64,000 nt of DNA from Paraburkholderia metrosideri (lineage in GTDB: Bacteria; Pseudomonadota; Gammaproteobacteria; Burkholderiales; Burkholderiaceae). Numbering within the stretch: position 1 is the first letter of the stretch; the number at the start of each line of letters is the position of its first letter. The stretch is from assembly GCF_904848625.1 (NCBI RefSeq), contig NZ_CAJHCP010000013.1, forward strand, positions 62,001 through 126,000. Direction: 5' to 3'. The position numbers and the translations under genes were made by a program. The notes beneath the pieces are model-generated. The model ran no database searches. It saw nothing but the letters and a program-made list of their open reading frames with translations, and was not told the DNA's origin. Shown in pieces: positions 34,538 to 44,857 of this stretch.

Positions 34538-35716
34538 TCACGCCTTCGACAACGACTTGACCCCGTGCCTGTCCTGCAGGATCGCCAGCGTCAGCGCTGC
34601 GAGCCCGCAGGCGGCGATCAGCGCGACCAATGCGTGTGGCCCCATGTGAACCAGCACCCATCCACCGATCGCGGGAAAGCCGAATGTGCCGATGAAGTAC
34701 GCGACCACAAACCACGTCAATGCGGCCGGCTGGTGCATTTCCGCGGAATCGTTGACCGCCTGGGTCTGAATGGTCGGATAGACGAGCCCGTAACCGGTTC
34801 CGAGCAGAATCGCGCTCGCCGGATGAAACATCGCGTTATAAGGCACCGCCGACACGGCAGCGACACCGAGCAACATCATGACGAGCAGCACCTTCGTGGC
34901 GATCTCGCGATGAAGCCGGATTACGACTCGTGCAAGCAACCAGCGCGCCACCACGACCGTGACCGCGTAGACACTGAAAAACGTGCCCGCTTGCAAGCCG
35001 GTGCCTTGGACGAGAGACATCTGGAAGGTCATCAGGCCTGAAAAAACACACGCGCACAGAGAGATCATCGCGATGGGGTAAGCCGCCCGCGTGCGGAAAA
35101 TAGCACCGATCTCGCGCAACCATCTTTTCTGCACCGGCGATGCGGGGGTCGCGCGTGAACGTGGCGAGATCCGCCCGAAGGTCTCCAGCAGCAACGCCGC
35201 AACCGCGCACAAACCGCCAATGACATAAAGCACGCTGGTAAGCGGCCAGCGCAACGAATGAATCGCAAACGCCGCGACCGCCGGGCAGCCACCGACGCCG
35301 GCCATCTGCACCGTGCCGAAGCGCATGAACCAGGAACCGCGATCTGCGTTGCTCGTGCGCTCCGTGAGCGACATCGGCGCGGCCAGACAGAACGCCCCCC
35401 ACCCTAAGCCCACCAGAAAGCCAGGAAAAAGGCTGAACGGACTGATTCGCTCGATCAGCGCGAATCCAGCGACACCGAAGCCGATGCACAACGCCGCGAG
35501 CGCCATGGTTCGCGCGGCTCCGATTCGCTGGGCAAACCAGCCGACCAGCAGAACGCCGACGAGCGTGCCGAGTGTGGCTGCTGCAAGTGCCAGGCCCGTA
35601 TCAAGGTCGCTGCCGCCTAGTGACCTGAAATGCATTGAAAGGAAGAACGTCGCTCCGTACCCGCCCGCTGCGAGCAAGGTGCCGATTAGCACAAAAAGGG
35701 AGCTGAATGGGCGCAT
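34538..35716 (-). CDS. MFS transporter
   Basis: About 392 residues with roughly 12 hydrophobic helices; the frame is open upstream to 35845, but Met at 35716 starts directly before the first helix. Gly-Trp-Phe-Ala-Gln-Arg-Ile-Gly-Ala resembles the loop 2-3 motif of the superfamily. No substrate clue is visible. It stands alone, 151 bp upstream of the dipZ-like gene on the same strand; the relation is unclear. Confidence 0.8.
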   Translation of the reverse strand: MRPFSSLFVLIGTLLAAGGYGATFFLSMHFRSLGGSDLDTGLALAAATLGTLVGVLLVGWFAQRIGAARTMALAALCIGFGVAGFALIERISPFSLFPGFLVGLGWGAFCLAAPMSLTERTSNADRGSWFMRFGTVQMAGVGGCPAVAAFAIHSLRWPLTSVLYVIGGLCAVAALLLETFGRISPRSRATPASPVQKRWLREIGAIFRTRAAYPIAMISLCACVFSGLMTFQMSLVQGTGLQAGTFFSVYAVTVVVARWLLARVVIRLHREIATKVLLVMMLLGVAAVSAVPYNAMFHPASAILLGTGYGLVYPTIQTQAVNDSAEMHQPAALTWFVVAYFIGTFGFPAIGGWVLVHMGPHALVALIAACGLAALTLAILQDRHGVKSLSKA

Positions 35717-36170
35717 GGTGAGTCCGGATGGTCGGATGAAGATCGCGGACCGGCGATGGTCGAGCGGTGAAATATTATGCCCGGAACCACCGCCTGAATG
35801 CTCGAGGGGGGCATCCGCCTCCGGAGGACGTGCCATTGTGATCACCTCGCACCGAAGCGCGCTGTCTGAGGGCGCGACTGGCCCCTACATCCTTGCCGCA
35901 AGCTCGGAAGGCTTCGATGGTATCGGCGAGGGTCGCCGATTGAACCGGCAACGACGCTGACACGCGGTGAACGCGGACAGCCCGTCAACGCAGCTTTGAT
36001 CAGATTGATGCGGCGCTTTTTGCGTAACCGGTGATTTGAAGTGGTGCAGCCGATCCCCTCTTGTCACCGCCGAAGGGACGTGTGTTGTCGCACATGCACG
36101 GCGCGAACAACCGACGCGACTTCTCCGAAGATGGAGCCACTCAGGAAGATGGTCAATTCCCAAACTAATT
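35717..36170. other. Non-coding stretch at the end of the exopolysaccharide operon
   Basis: Between the Wzx-like stop and the MFS start. Short frames only, none recognised; the MFS promoter should lie at its left end. Confidence 0.35.
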
Positions 36171-37397
36171 TCATTCCATTTTCCCGAAGTGCATCGTTGC
36201 CGATATAACGTACACGCAGATCGAGATAACCGGACTTATCGATGAGAAGACCACGACCCGCGACATGGTGTCGATCGGCATAAAGCAAAGCAGGATAGCC
36301 TGGAACCCGAGCGTGGTGACGACCTGAATCCAGGACGGCACAATCCACGCCCGCGACATGTTCAACGAATACAACAGCCCTTCGATCATATACAGCGAAG
36401 CCGAAGTGAGGATCAATAGCAGTTCGCCGTTCAACCCACTATATTTCCCGCCCAATATCTTTAGCATCAGCCCAGGAACTAATGCCGCCGCACCGAGGAA
36501 CACGGCGATGATGCACAAGAACAATCCCACCTGAAGTAGATACTTGCGCCGTATCTCCGCCTTGTCTTTCAGAAGGGAAAAACGGGGCATCAAAACGTAA
36601 GAGAACACCGCCTGCACGACCAGCAGCAACGCCGCAATGCGACCCAAGGCGCCGAGTTGGGCGACCTGGGTCGAGCTTCCAAAATAACTCAGCAGGAAGA
36701 CGTTCAACTGCCCCTGAATGCAGAAATAGATCGATGCGGGAGCCTGTCTTTTCGCGACCCTCGCGAATTCCTGTTTGACCTCTTCGACCGCCAGGCCTTC
36801 ATCCTTGTTCGATAGATCATAGTGCCGGCGAATCTGATATGCCTGAAAGGCCATCGCAATCAGCGCAGCAATCAGAGCGGTCACCGCGTGCGGAGAAACT
36901 AGAATCAGCGAAAGGATGACTAGCCGTGTCAACGCACCGCTAATAGTCATCTTTTGCAGAACACTGAGGCTTTGCTCCAGTTTGGGCAGCACCGCCATCA
37001 AATCGAAATTCAACTGAAAATAGGTAATCAGTACCACGAGCCCCATGATGCACACCGACATCGGTAGCGGCGATTGCGACTTCGACAGCAGCAGCAGACC
37101 CACTGCAAACACTACTCCGCCAAACACGAGGAAGAATTTGACGCGCGTGCGGAATGCAATCGCGAAAACGGTATTGATCTTCGCACGGTCTGGCCACAGC
37201 TTGCCGGCGACACTCATCAGAGCCGCACCGACACCAATGTCGCACAACACGCTGCCCGCCCCAAGCAGGGTCACGGCGATCGTGTACCACGCGTATTCCT
37301 GGACCGCCAGTGTCTTGACTACCCAGATACCGCAGAGGAAGTTAATACCCTGAAGCAATACCTCGAGCGAAAAAAATTTGGCGAGAAATACCGTCAT
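36171..37397 (-). CDS. Polysaccharide flippase (Wzx-like, MOP superfamily)
   Basis: About 408 residues from Met at 37397 (GGGGGG upstream); a longer frame from 37484 lacks hydrophobic character at first. Roughly 12 to 14 helices start with Leu-Glu-Val-Leu-Leu-Gln-Gly-Ile-Asn-Phe, and the length and pattern are those of PST/Wzx repeat-unit flippases. It would move lipid-linked repeat units across the inner membrane. It is the last gene of the minus-strand operon led by the Wzc-like kinase. Confidence 0.8.
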   Translation of the reverse strand: MTVFLAKFFSLEVLLQGINFLCGIWVVKTLAVQEYAWYTIAVTLLGAGSVLCDIGVGAALMSVAGKLWPDRAKINTVFAIAFRTRVKFFLVFGGVVFAVGLLLLSKSQSPLPMSVCIMGLVVLITYFQLNFDLMAVLPKLEQSLSVLQKMTISGALTRLVILSLILVSPHAVTALIAALIAMAFQAYQIRRHYDLSNKDEGLAVEEVKQEFARVAKRQAPASIYFCIQGQLNVFLLSYFGSSTQVAQLGALGRIAALLLVVQAVFSYVLMPRFSLLKDKAEIRRKYLLQVGLFLCIIAVFLGAAALVPGLMLKILGGKYSGLNGELLLILTSASLYMIEGLLYSLNMSRAWIVPSWIQVVTTLGFQAILLCFMPIDTMSRVVVFSSISPVISICVYVISATMHFGKME

Positions 37398-37671
37398 CCC
37401 CCCGGTTTTCGGGACGACAGCCGGAAGTACTGCATTCAGGCTGCAGGCCCCTGCTTCCCTTCCGGCATCAGGGGGTCGGTTCATACAAAGGGATCCGGGT
37501 ACCAGGTACGATTAAACACATCCGAATTCTCCCGACCAGATAAAACTCGCATCCACGGCCACCGATCATTCGATCGAAACAATCGCTATCATCCCGCGCA
37601 CCTGGTTATTGCGAATGTTCGCTGCCGCACCCTGCTCCCGAACCGACCCGATAACCTGAGCTAGGTTCAGG

Positions 37672-38775
37672 TCAATCACGCGCCACCGTCTCGATCAGAT
37701 CCCGGATCATCTGATCGACGTTATAGCGTCTGACATTATCGAGTCCGGCTTTCCGCATGCCTTCGAAATCGGCCGACGCAATCGTCGCGGCCGCACCGGC
37801 CACATCATCAGGATTGAAGTACTGTGCGGCGGAGCCGCCCACTTCCTGCATGGGACCTACGTGCGACGCAAACACCGGACAACCGCAAGCCTGCGCCTCG
37901 ATAATCGGCCAGCCAAATCCTTCGTTACGTGACGTGAAGATGAAGCCCCTTGAGCCCGAATAGAGTGCATTCAGCAACTCCATTGGTGCATTTTGAAACG
38001 CGTGAACCTTCGACTCCAGACCGGCTCGCTCGATGATTGCGGTCATTTCCAGATTCGGCGACGGTCCAACGAACATCAGGTGCGCGTCGGCGAACTCGGG
38101 AAACTTTGCCAGTTCGGCAAAAATCTTCACGACGGCGGAACGGTTCTTTCTCGGATGGTCGGAGCCGACGTGCAGAAAGTAAAGCTTATCGCGTAGAAAA
38201 CGCGGCGCGTAGGCGTCGAGAACCGTCCTCCAGCCTGGATCATGAGCAAACTTGCTATGCAACGCCTGGCGGATGACCGTGGTTCTCGCTGTCAGATCGG
38301 GACGCAGTCCAATCAAATCGGACCGCGTATAGTCTGACACGCAGATAATTTTTTGCGCACGCGCCATGCCGCGTAAGATCAGCGCCTGAAACACCTTGCC
38401 GGTCGGACTGGTACGCCAACCGCCAATCATGCCGCGTGCTGCCCGGATTGCAATGATGTCGTGACACGTAATGCTGCTGGTCTTCGGCGGCAGCCAGAAC
38501 ATATACATGCCATTCGAGTGATCACATATGTGCGTACGATCGAATCGTTTGGCCTTGCGGGAAAGGAACAGCGGAAAGATGATGAACTTGTCGACATACG
38601 CCACCCATTTCGAGACGCCGACCGGCTCTTTCAAGCGCCGAAACAGAACGGATTTAGGTGCGATCAACTCGACGTCAATACCGGCGGCACGGCACCCTTG
38701 CAACAGCATCTGCGCGTAAGCCTCCATGCTCTTAATGTCATCGGCCACGTAATTCCCTACCAAAAGAAGTTTCAC
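37672..38775 (-). CDS. Glycosyltransferase, GT4/GT-B type
   Basis: 367 residues from a GTG at 38775, supported by GGAGG seven bases upstream and by a 4-bp GTGA overlap with the preceding gene. The GT-B donor-binding region is clear: Ser-Arg-Asn-Glu-Gly-Phe-Gly-Trp-Pro-Ile-Ile-Glu-Ala-Gln-Ala-Cys-Gly-Cys-Pro-Val, with Val-Gly-Ser-Asp-His-Pro-Arg-Lys-Asn further up. It would add one sugar of the repeat unit on the cytoplasmic side. Donor and linkage unknown. Confidence 0.9.
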   Translation of the reverse strand: MKLLLVGNYVADDIKSMEAYAQMLLQGCRAAGIDVELIAPKSVLFRRLKEPVGVSKWVAYVDKFIIFPLFLSRKAKRFDRTHICDHSNGMYMFWLPPKTSSITCHDIIAIRAARGMIGGWRTSPTGKVFQALILRGMARAQKIICVSDYTRSDLIGLRPDLTARTTVIRQALHSKFAHDPGWRTVLDAYAPRFLRDKLYFLHVGSDHPRKNRSAVVKIFAELAKFPEFADAHLMFVGPSPNLEMTAIIERAGLESKVHAFQNAPMELLNALYSGSRGFIFTSRNEGFGWPIIEAQACGCPVFASHVGPMQEVGGSAAQYFNPDDVAGAAATIASADFEGMRKAGLDNVRRYNVDQMIRDLIETVARD

Positions 38776-40124
38776 TTCAACACCTCCGTTGTGTAGCGAT
38801 AGGCGACGTTCCGCACAGGAAACGCCGGCCGGATGGAACACAGCGCAAAGCCGAGTACGAGATAACCGAAGACATTCGCACTCACCTGCCCGCTAACCGG
38901 CCATGACGAAATGCCGTAAGCCGCAGTGACCCAGAGCATCAACGGCAGCGTTTCGCCAAGCCGCGTGAGTCGAGTGACACTCTTCGCAACGCCAAAGGCG
39001 AAAATCGCGCATTTGATAATTAACCACGCAACACCGACAAGTCCCATTTCCAGCAGCACACGCGCCGGCTCCGATTCTGCAAGTGCGAATTGCTCATGGC
39101 CGGTCAACAGCACGGATCCCGCGTTAGTGCCGGCACCCAGGCCATGTCCGATGAAGTTGAAATCTTTGCGTGCGGCTGGCTCGCCAAGCAGGATAGTTTC
39201 CACGCGCCCGACCATGTCCTCCTCGGCTGCCGCACTGACGAACCGTTCCTGGGTGGCCACGACGGCATCGCTGAACACGGTCAACGTCGCCACGATCGCC
39301 GCGGCGCCGATCACCACCTTGGCAGCCGACCACATCAGATCTCTTGCGGTTTTGGCGCCCACAAAACTTGCAATCGACTGAATTGCCATCAAGCCGCCGA
39401 AAGACATCATCGACGCGCGGGATCCGCTAATCAGAGTACCGATCGACACCGCAAAGAAGACTAGAACCGCAGCCCATTTGTTGCGGTAAAGAGGAGTGCC
39501 ATTCCAGACACTATTGATGGCAAACGGTGTGACTACCGCGATAAAACACGTATAGCCCAAGGTGAAGGTAAAGGTCCCGCTCACCCGCACGATGTCGGCC
39601 GATACCCGGAATATCTCGTCTTCGTCAGTGTCCAGTTGCAAGTTCAACGGCGACGAAGGCGGCTGAAAATGCTGAATCACCGCGAGCGGCAGCATCAGTA
39701 CAGCGAGTGCGATCATCAACCGGAAGAGTCTGATCACCTCGGCCGAAGAGAGCGAGCACGCCATCGCCAACGCGAACCATAAATAAAGCAGCCAGAACCT
39801 GAGCCCAAGCACATATAGCACCACCGGTCCCTGCAGGATGACGAGTTGCAATGCGCCCCAGATCACGACACAGAATGACCAGAACACCAGACAGCGCGTC
39901 ATCACCGGCATGACGCCAAAGCGCTGGAGCAGCGCCGCGCGCAGAATCAACCCGAGCGCCGCAAGATCGCGGCATGCGAGCAGCGGACCGGACAATGAGG
40001 GAAAAAACCATTTGCGCGCCGCGCCTTCGAAAAACGCCACAAGAATGACGATGGCGACCAGAGTAAACGTCAGACCCGAGGCTTGATCGGAAGCTCTGGT
40101 GGTAGATAACGCAGCTGGTTGCAT
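38772..40124 (-). CDS. Wzy-like polysaccharide polymerase / O-antigen ligase family
   Basis: 450-residue polytopic membrane protein with about 10 to 12 helices. Its central part has Ser-Gly-Thr-Phe-Thr-Phe-Thr-Leu-Gly and Gly-Ser-Arg-Ala-Ser, and a long loop with Gly-His-Gly-Leu-Gly-Ala-Gly-Thr-Asn, a pattern seen in Wzy/WaaL proteins. It sits between two glycosyltransferases, overlapping the next by 4 bp, which supports a polymerase role. Confidence 0.78.
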   Translation of the reverse strand: MQPAALSTTRASDQASGLTFTLVAIVILVAFFEGAARKWFFPSLSGPLLACRDLAALGLILRAALLQRFGVMPVMTRCLVFWSFCVVIWGALQLVILQGPVVLYVLGLRFWLLYLWFALAMACSLSSAEVIRLFRLMIALAVLMLPLAVIQHFQPPSSPLNLQLDTDEDEIFRVSADIVRVSGTFTFTLGYTCFIAVVTPFAINSVWNGTPLYRNKWAAVLVFFAVSIGTLISGSRASMMSFGGLMAIQSIASFVGAKTARDLMWSAAKVVIGAAAIVATLTVFSDAVVATQERFVSAAAEEDMVGRVETILLGEPAARKDFNFIGHGLGAGTNAGSVLLTGHEQFALAESEPARVLLEMGLVGVAWLIIKCAIFAFGVAKSVTRLTRLGETLPLMLWVTAAYGISSWPVSGQVSANVFGYLVLGFALCSIRPAFPVRNVAYRYTTEVLK

Positions 40125-40127
40125 GGG

Positions 40128-41303
40128 TTACTCCACCGTCTCGGCAATGAGGTTCGCAACTCGTTCTCTATACGCGCGCCAGGTGAAATGCCCCGCGGCC
40201 TTTAATGCATAGGGCGATGCAGTGCTGATCGCCTGGCGGTTCATCACCTTGTCCTCCATGCAGCGAAAGATCGATTCCGCGGTCGGCTCGACAACCCACC
40301 CGCTGTCCGGAAACATCGAAATAATTTCGCGCGCGCCGGTCATGGTCGAGACGATCGCGGGCGTGCCCGTTGCCATAGCTTCAACCACCACCATCCCGAA
40401 TGCGTCGAAGCGCGACGGCAGCAACAGGCAGTCAGCCTGGGCGAAGAGTTGGTAGAGTTGCGCCTGCGGTACATTGGGACAATGTCTTACGTGCGGGATC
40501 TGCCTGGCTTTCGTGAGCCACTGCCCCTCTTCGGTCCCACCCACTAGCGTCAAATCGGCGCGATGGCCTTCAATATTGAGTCGCGCGAACGCATCCAGAA
40601 TCAGGTCGATCGACTTGCGTGAAGAGAGCGTGCCGGCGAAAATGAATTGCACCGGCCGCTCGCTCTCGCGTGGTCTTGCTACGCCGACTGGCAATTCGGC
40701 GCCCAGCAGAATAGATTTGACTTTACCGGCGGCTACGCCTGCGTTCACATAGGAATCCCGCGCCATGTCGGAACAGGTGATCAGGAGGTCCGCCATTTCT
40801 ACTTCACGATCTTTGCGCCGATTGATCTCGTCGATATATCCATTCGACGGCACGTCGATCAGGTGCTTCGCCTGTTCGTGATGCAGCGAAGGCGCGTCAA
40901 GAATGCACACGGCGCCAATAGAACGTGCCGCCATGAAGGTGTAATACGAGGAATTTTCGTAACCGACTACTGCGCGCGGCTTTAAGGCCTGTACATGACG
41001 GGACACCCACCAGTCAAACCAATGGAATACCCGATGCGTGTAGTCGTGTTGGGTCTGCGCCGATCGCGCCAGCGAACGAGCCCGAAGCAAGACTTGCCAC
41101 CAGACCGGATGACGTCTCAAGGCTGGCGGTATGGTAGTGCTGCGCAATTTGTCGCGAATGTGGGCGGGCATAATCGAACTCGCACCCGTCCCGCTCAGTG
41201 GCACACCCGACCAGAATGTCTGCAACAAGCCGTGTTCGTGCAGCGCCCACGCTAACTGGTGAGCATGTTGCAAGCCAGGATGAAAAACCGCGACGGACGT
41301 CAT
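40128..41303 (-). CDS. Glycosyltransferase, GT4/GT-B type
   Basis: 391 residues from Met at 41303 (GGAGAG upstream; a start at 41321 is less likely). The donor-site motif is Leu-Leu-Pro-Ser-Arg-Phe-Asp-Ala-Phe-Gly-Met-Val-Val-Val-Glu-Ala-Met-Ala-Thr-Gly, preceded by Phe-Ala-Gly-Thr-Leu-Ser-Ser-Arg-Lys-Ser. It ends 4 bp before the polymerase start, so the genes are co-transcribed. Confidence 0.9.
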   Translation of the reverse strand: MTSVAVFHPGLQHAHQLAWALHEHGLLQTFWSGVPLSGTGASSIMPAHIRDKLRSTTIPPALRRHPVWWQVLLRARSLARSAQTQHDYTHRVFHWFDWWVSRHVQALKPRAVVGYENSSYYTFMAARSIGAVCILDAPSLHHEQAKHLIDVPSNGYIDEINRRKDREVEMADLLITCSDMARDSYVNAGVAAGKVKSILLGAELPVGVARPRESERPVQFIFAGTLSSRKSIDLILDAFARLNIEGHRADLTLVGGTEEGQWLTKARQIPHVRHCPNVPQAQLYQLFAQADCLLLPSRFDAFGMVVVEAMATGTPAIVSTMTGAREIISMFPDSGWVVEPTAESIFRCMEDKVMNRQAISTASPYALKAAGHFTWRAYRERVANLIAETVE

Positions 41304-41382
41304 TGACACTCTCCAGCGCAATCATTTCGCTGTCCGTTTCCGGACTGCTCACAGGGATTCCACTGGAGACAGATGTTTGCGA

Positions 41383-42429
41383 TCACGCCGTAATCTCCAG
41401 AATCTTCCCAACCAGTTGACTGCTGCGCACATGCCCCGCAAATACGCGTTGGCCGACTGCTTCCGATAAGGCATCCAACCCGCGAGGTTCACGCCGGAAC
41501 GATTCGCGCGTCACAAAGTGTTCGTCGGCCAACGGATAGCGCGTCGGCACCGGATAGGCTCCGGCGTTGTCGAAAATAGAAACCGGCGCCACTCCATGCG
41601 TCGCATACGCCGCGAAAACGCCCGACTTCGACGCCTGACCCCAAGGGGTGTTGAACAGCCCCCACTTCGCGGCTCTCAACTTCGCCGAGACTTCCTCGGC
41701 CGGGAGAGGGCCTGCAATTTCAAACGCGTGAGGCATCAGCGCATCCGCCACGTCCTTCAGCCACGTTCCCTGTGCCCCAATATCGACAACCCGCTCAATG
41801 CACTTGCTGGCGAGTTGCTCAGCGAGGATCGGTGCCATGGATTCATAGACCTCTCTGCGCGCCTTTTCCGATCCGAACACGACCGCTATGTTCTGGCGCT
41901 CGTGCCACCCGCGCACCTTGCCAGGCTCACCGACATTCGAGAAAGTCGGCGAATAGATCGCCCGATCACCGATCATCTCGACACCCCAGGCGTGGCTGAA
42001 ATCCGTATTGAAAAATGCGTAGTCCGCGAGCCCGACAAGTTGCTTGCAGATAGACTTTTGCAGTGGCGAGAGCCAGAACGCGGATGACATGCGCGGCGCC
42101 ACCAGAACCCACAACTCATGGAAGTACACGATCAACCTGAGGCCGCGCCGCTTGGCCTTTCTCACGAAGTTCGGCAGCCAGAACGGGACGCCTTTACGAT
42201 CGAAACCGTAGATAGACACCTGGAGGATCCATACATCGCCGGGCACGACCGGCACGTCTCTTGTCGAGCGAATATCGGGTACTGAATAGCGCTCCACACA
42301 CAGACCGTTCTCGCGCAGCGATTGAAGCAGCACGCTTGAGTGGTCGGTTACACCACACCCGCTTTTCCTCACTTCTGGCTGGACAATGCGAATGCTCTGC
42401 ATGATTTTTGTCATGCTTTGTTTGTCCAA
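41383..42429 (-). CDS. Glycosyltransferase-like protein of the exopolysaccharide operon
   Basis: Up to 348 residues; the frame opens with TTG at 42429, with ATG codons at 42414 and 42402, none with a strong Shine-Dalgarno. The N-terminal half has a GT-B-like Val-Tyr-Phe-His-Glu-Leu-Trp and Tyr-Ala-Phe-Phe-Asn-Thr-Asp. The C-terminal half has Gly-Pro-Leu-Pro-Ala-Glu-Glu-Val and Ser-Gly-Val-Phe-Ala-Ala-Tyr-Ala-Thr-His-Gly, more divergent than in its two neighbours. A transferase role follows mainly from position and weak similarity. Confidence 0.65.
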   Translation of the reverse strand: MDKQSMTKIMQSIRIVQPEVRKSGCGVTDHSSVLLQSLRENGLCVERYSVPDIRSTRDVPVVPGDVWILQVSIYGFDRKGVPFWLPNFVRKAKRRGLRLIVYFHELWVLVAPRMSSAFWLSPLQKSICKQLVGLADYAFFNTDFSHAWGVEMIGDRAIYSPTFSNVGEPGKVRGWHERQNIAVVFGSEKARREVYESMAPILAEQLASKCIERVVDIGAQGTWLKDVADALMPHAFEIAGPLPAEEVSAKLRAAKWGLFNTPWGQASKSGVFAAYATHGVAPVSIFDNAGAYPVPTRYPLADEHFVTRESFRREPRGLDALSEAVGQRVFAGHVRSSQLVGKILEITA

Positions 42430-42640
42430 GGCAGGGCCTGCTGCCTTGCTTCGCTGAACGCGCGCACGCGAACGGATGCACGAAACTTCTTCTCAGACAC
42501 AACAATTATTGCGACCGTCGATTTTACATTCGGATTACTAATAATATTATCTTCAATTGATTGCATTACTGTCTCCCCACTCGTTGCTTGTCACCGATGC
42601 ACCGACCTCAGAACAACCTTACGGCTTTGCATCGTGTGAG

Positions 42641-44857
42641 TTATTTCGCAGCGGCGGCACTCGATTTGTAATCCGGGAAGTACGATCCATAACCTAATAC
42701 GCCTCGGGGGACGTCGGTGAAGACCACGCCTTTTACGTCTATTCCCGAATGGCGTAGCCGCCTGACGGCTTCGCTGATGCCATACAACTGATCTTTGCCA
42801 TGCCGGACAACCAGCAGCATCGCGCCGGCGCTTTTGCCGATCAGCGCGGCGTCCGTCACCGCAAGAGCCGGCGGTGAGTCGATGATCACCGCGTCATAAC
42901 TCGCGGACAAACGCTCCATCAAACTCTTGAAGCGTTCGTTCATCAGCAGTTCCGATGGATTCGACGGAATCGTGCCTTGCGGCAGAACATCCAGTCCGGG
43001 CAGCACGTTTCTGACGATCGCGCGATCGAGATCCGACCCGGCGATAACGTCCGACAGGCCTGGCACACTTTGTATGTTCATACACTGATGGATATCGCCG
43101 CGCCGCATGTCCCCGTCGATCAGGATGACGCGCTTGCCGCCCAGCGCCAGCACCGTGGCAAAGTTGATCGACACAAACGATTTACCGACCTTCGTGCCGG
43201 TTCCTGTCACCGCTATCACGTTGCTGTTGGCCTCAAGCGTCCCAAACTGAAATGCGGTGCGCAGTGTCCGTATGCCTTCGACTGCAACATCGTAAGAAGC
43301 AGTATCCGGTAGCACGTGTTGCCCGTTCTGCCCGCCTTTCGCCTGCTGCAGGCGCTTGCGCGCCGTGCTCCGCGGCACCACCGCAAAAACGGGGATGCCA
43401 AGCGCTCGTTCGATTTCGACTGAATCTTCGATACCGCCCATCAGTATCTTCTTGCTGGATGCCGCAACGACCCCCACCATCGACCCTGCAATGGCCGCTC
43501 CCAATAGGATGATGGCCAGATTCGGCCGGATGGGGGTTTCCGGAACCGCCGCATGGTTCACCACGCGCACATCGCCGACCTGACCTGCCTTCAACACGCG
43601 CAGTTGCTGCGCGCTGTTGAGCAGATCGGTGTAGAGCTGCGTATCGACCCGTACGTCACGCAGAAGTCTGAGCGCCGTCTGCTCCGTATCCGGTAACTTC
43701 TGGACCCGCAGATTAAGCTCGGCCTGCTTCTGTTCCAACGTCGCAATCTGTGCGTCGAGCGACTCGATTACCGTGTGGCCCGGCGCAAAGCGCTGTATAA
43801 GGTCGGCGCGTTGCTGCTGGAGATCCAGTATCTTCGATTGCGTTTGCGATATTTGTTCGAGGAGCAGTCGGCTTTCCTCGCTCTGGTCGATTGTGCCGTT
43901 CTCATTGCGGAACTGATTGTATTTTTGTTCGGCCTTATCGAGCTCGGTGCGCAATTGCGGCAACTGCTGCTCGAGAAATGCTAACGTGTGCTCCGCCTCG
44001 GCAGACTTTCTATCGACATTCTGCCTGACGTACTGCTGCGCAATCGCGTTGAGTATGTCTGCCGTACGCACACTGTGTTCGCCCGTGAGGCTTACGCCAA
44101 TCATGCCCGACTGTTTGGCTTTCTCTGCAATAGTTAGCGATCGTTTTAACTCCTCCACCGTTTTCAGCTCCGACAGCTTCGCCACGTCGAATTTGGTCGA
44201 CGCATGAGCAACCAGCTGGTCGACCAGAATTGCGACCCGCCCGTCGTAGAACGGCACCGACGCAAGCTGCCCCACCCGCCCGTGCAAAATGACTGTTCCG
44301 GACTTGGTCGACAGCGTATAAGCACCATCGGCCCCTGCGGTCAGCACGACACCTTCCGATGCTAGCTGTGGAGGAAGATCGAGCTTGCTAACGGAGATCT
44401 GCTCTCCGCCCCACGCGAAGTTCTGCAAACCAAAACGGGGCTTCGCCAGTTCTCCGCGGGGGGCATGCCGTGCCAGTGCCGCGCCGATAATCGGAAAGTA
44501 TTTCGGCCGCGCGCTAATGTCGAGGTGAAGCTGCTGCACCGCCTGTTCGATGACGAGGTCCGAGCGGATCAATTCCATCTCGGCCGCCGTCGTGCCGCTC
44601 TTGTTGAAAAAGGAAGCCAATTCGCCCAGCGTTTCCTTGGCTTTCGCTGTCGCCTCACTATCCTCGACCTGAATCATCGCGTCAGCCTGGTACACCGGTG
44701 TTGCCACCAATGCGTACCCTACGCCGAGCACGAGCGCAAGAACCGTCGTCGTTACTATCAGCCGCCAACTGGCTGCGAGGTGAGATAGATACGACGCAAG
44801 TGTCAACCTGCCGATAAGTGGAGAACCGGTCGATTCGTTATCGAGGATAGTGCTCAT
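42641..44857 (-). CDS. Wzc-type polysaccharide co-polymerase / BY-kinase
   Basis: 738 residues. A Wzz-type chain-length domain is bracketed by membrane helices near 30-50 and about 450, with coiled coil in between (Leu-Glu-Gln-Gln-Leu-Pro-Gln-Leu and onward). The cytoplasmic kinase has Walker A Gly-Thr-Lys-Val-Gly-Lys-Ser at about 554-560, Walker A' Ile-Leu-Ile-Asp-Gly-Asp-Met-Arg, and Walker B Val-Ile-Ile-Asp-Ser-Pro-Pro. The C-terminal tail has only three tyrosines (Tyr723, Tyr726, Tyr730). It is the first gene of the minus-strand operon and controls chain length and export. The matching Wzb phosphatase and Wza channel are not in this window. Confidence 0.92.
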   Translation of the reverse strand: MSTILDNESTGSPLIGRLTLASYLSHLAASWRLIVTTTVLALVLGVGYALVATPVYQADAMIQVEDSEATAKAKETLGELASFFNKSGTTAAEMELIRSDLVIEQAVQQLHLDISARPKYFPIIGAALARHAPRGELAKPRFGLQNFAWGGEQISVSKLDLPPQLASEGVVLTAGADGAYTLSTKSGTVILHGRVGQLASVPFYDGRVAILVDQLVAHASTKFDVAKLSELKTVEELKRSLTIAEKAKQSGMIGVSLTGEHSVRTADILNAIAQQYVRQNVDRKSAEAEHTLAFLEQQLPQLRTELDKAEQKYNQFRNENGTIDQSEESRLLLEQISQTQSKILDLQQQRADLIQRFAPGHTVIESLDAQIATLEQKQAELNLRVQKLPDTEQTALRLLRDVRVDTQLYTDLLNSAQQLRVLKAGQVGDVRVVNHAAVPETPIRPNLAIILLGAAIAGSMVGVVAASSKKILMGGIEDSVEIERALGIPVFAVVPRSTARKRLQQAKGGQNGQHVLPDTASYDVAVEGIRTLRTAFQFGTLEANSNVIAVTGTGTKVGKSFVSINFATVLALGGKRVILIDGDMRRGDIHQCMNIQSVPGLSDVIAGSDLDRAIVRNVLPGLDVLPQGTIPSNPSELLMNERFKSLMERLSASYDAVIIDSPPALAVTDAALIGKSAGAMLLVVRHGKDQLYGISEAVRRLRHSGIDVKGVVFTDVPRGVLGYGSYFPDYKSSAAAAK

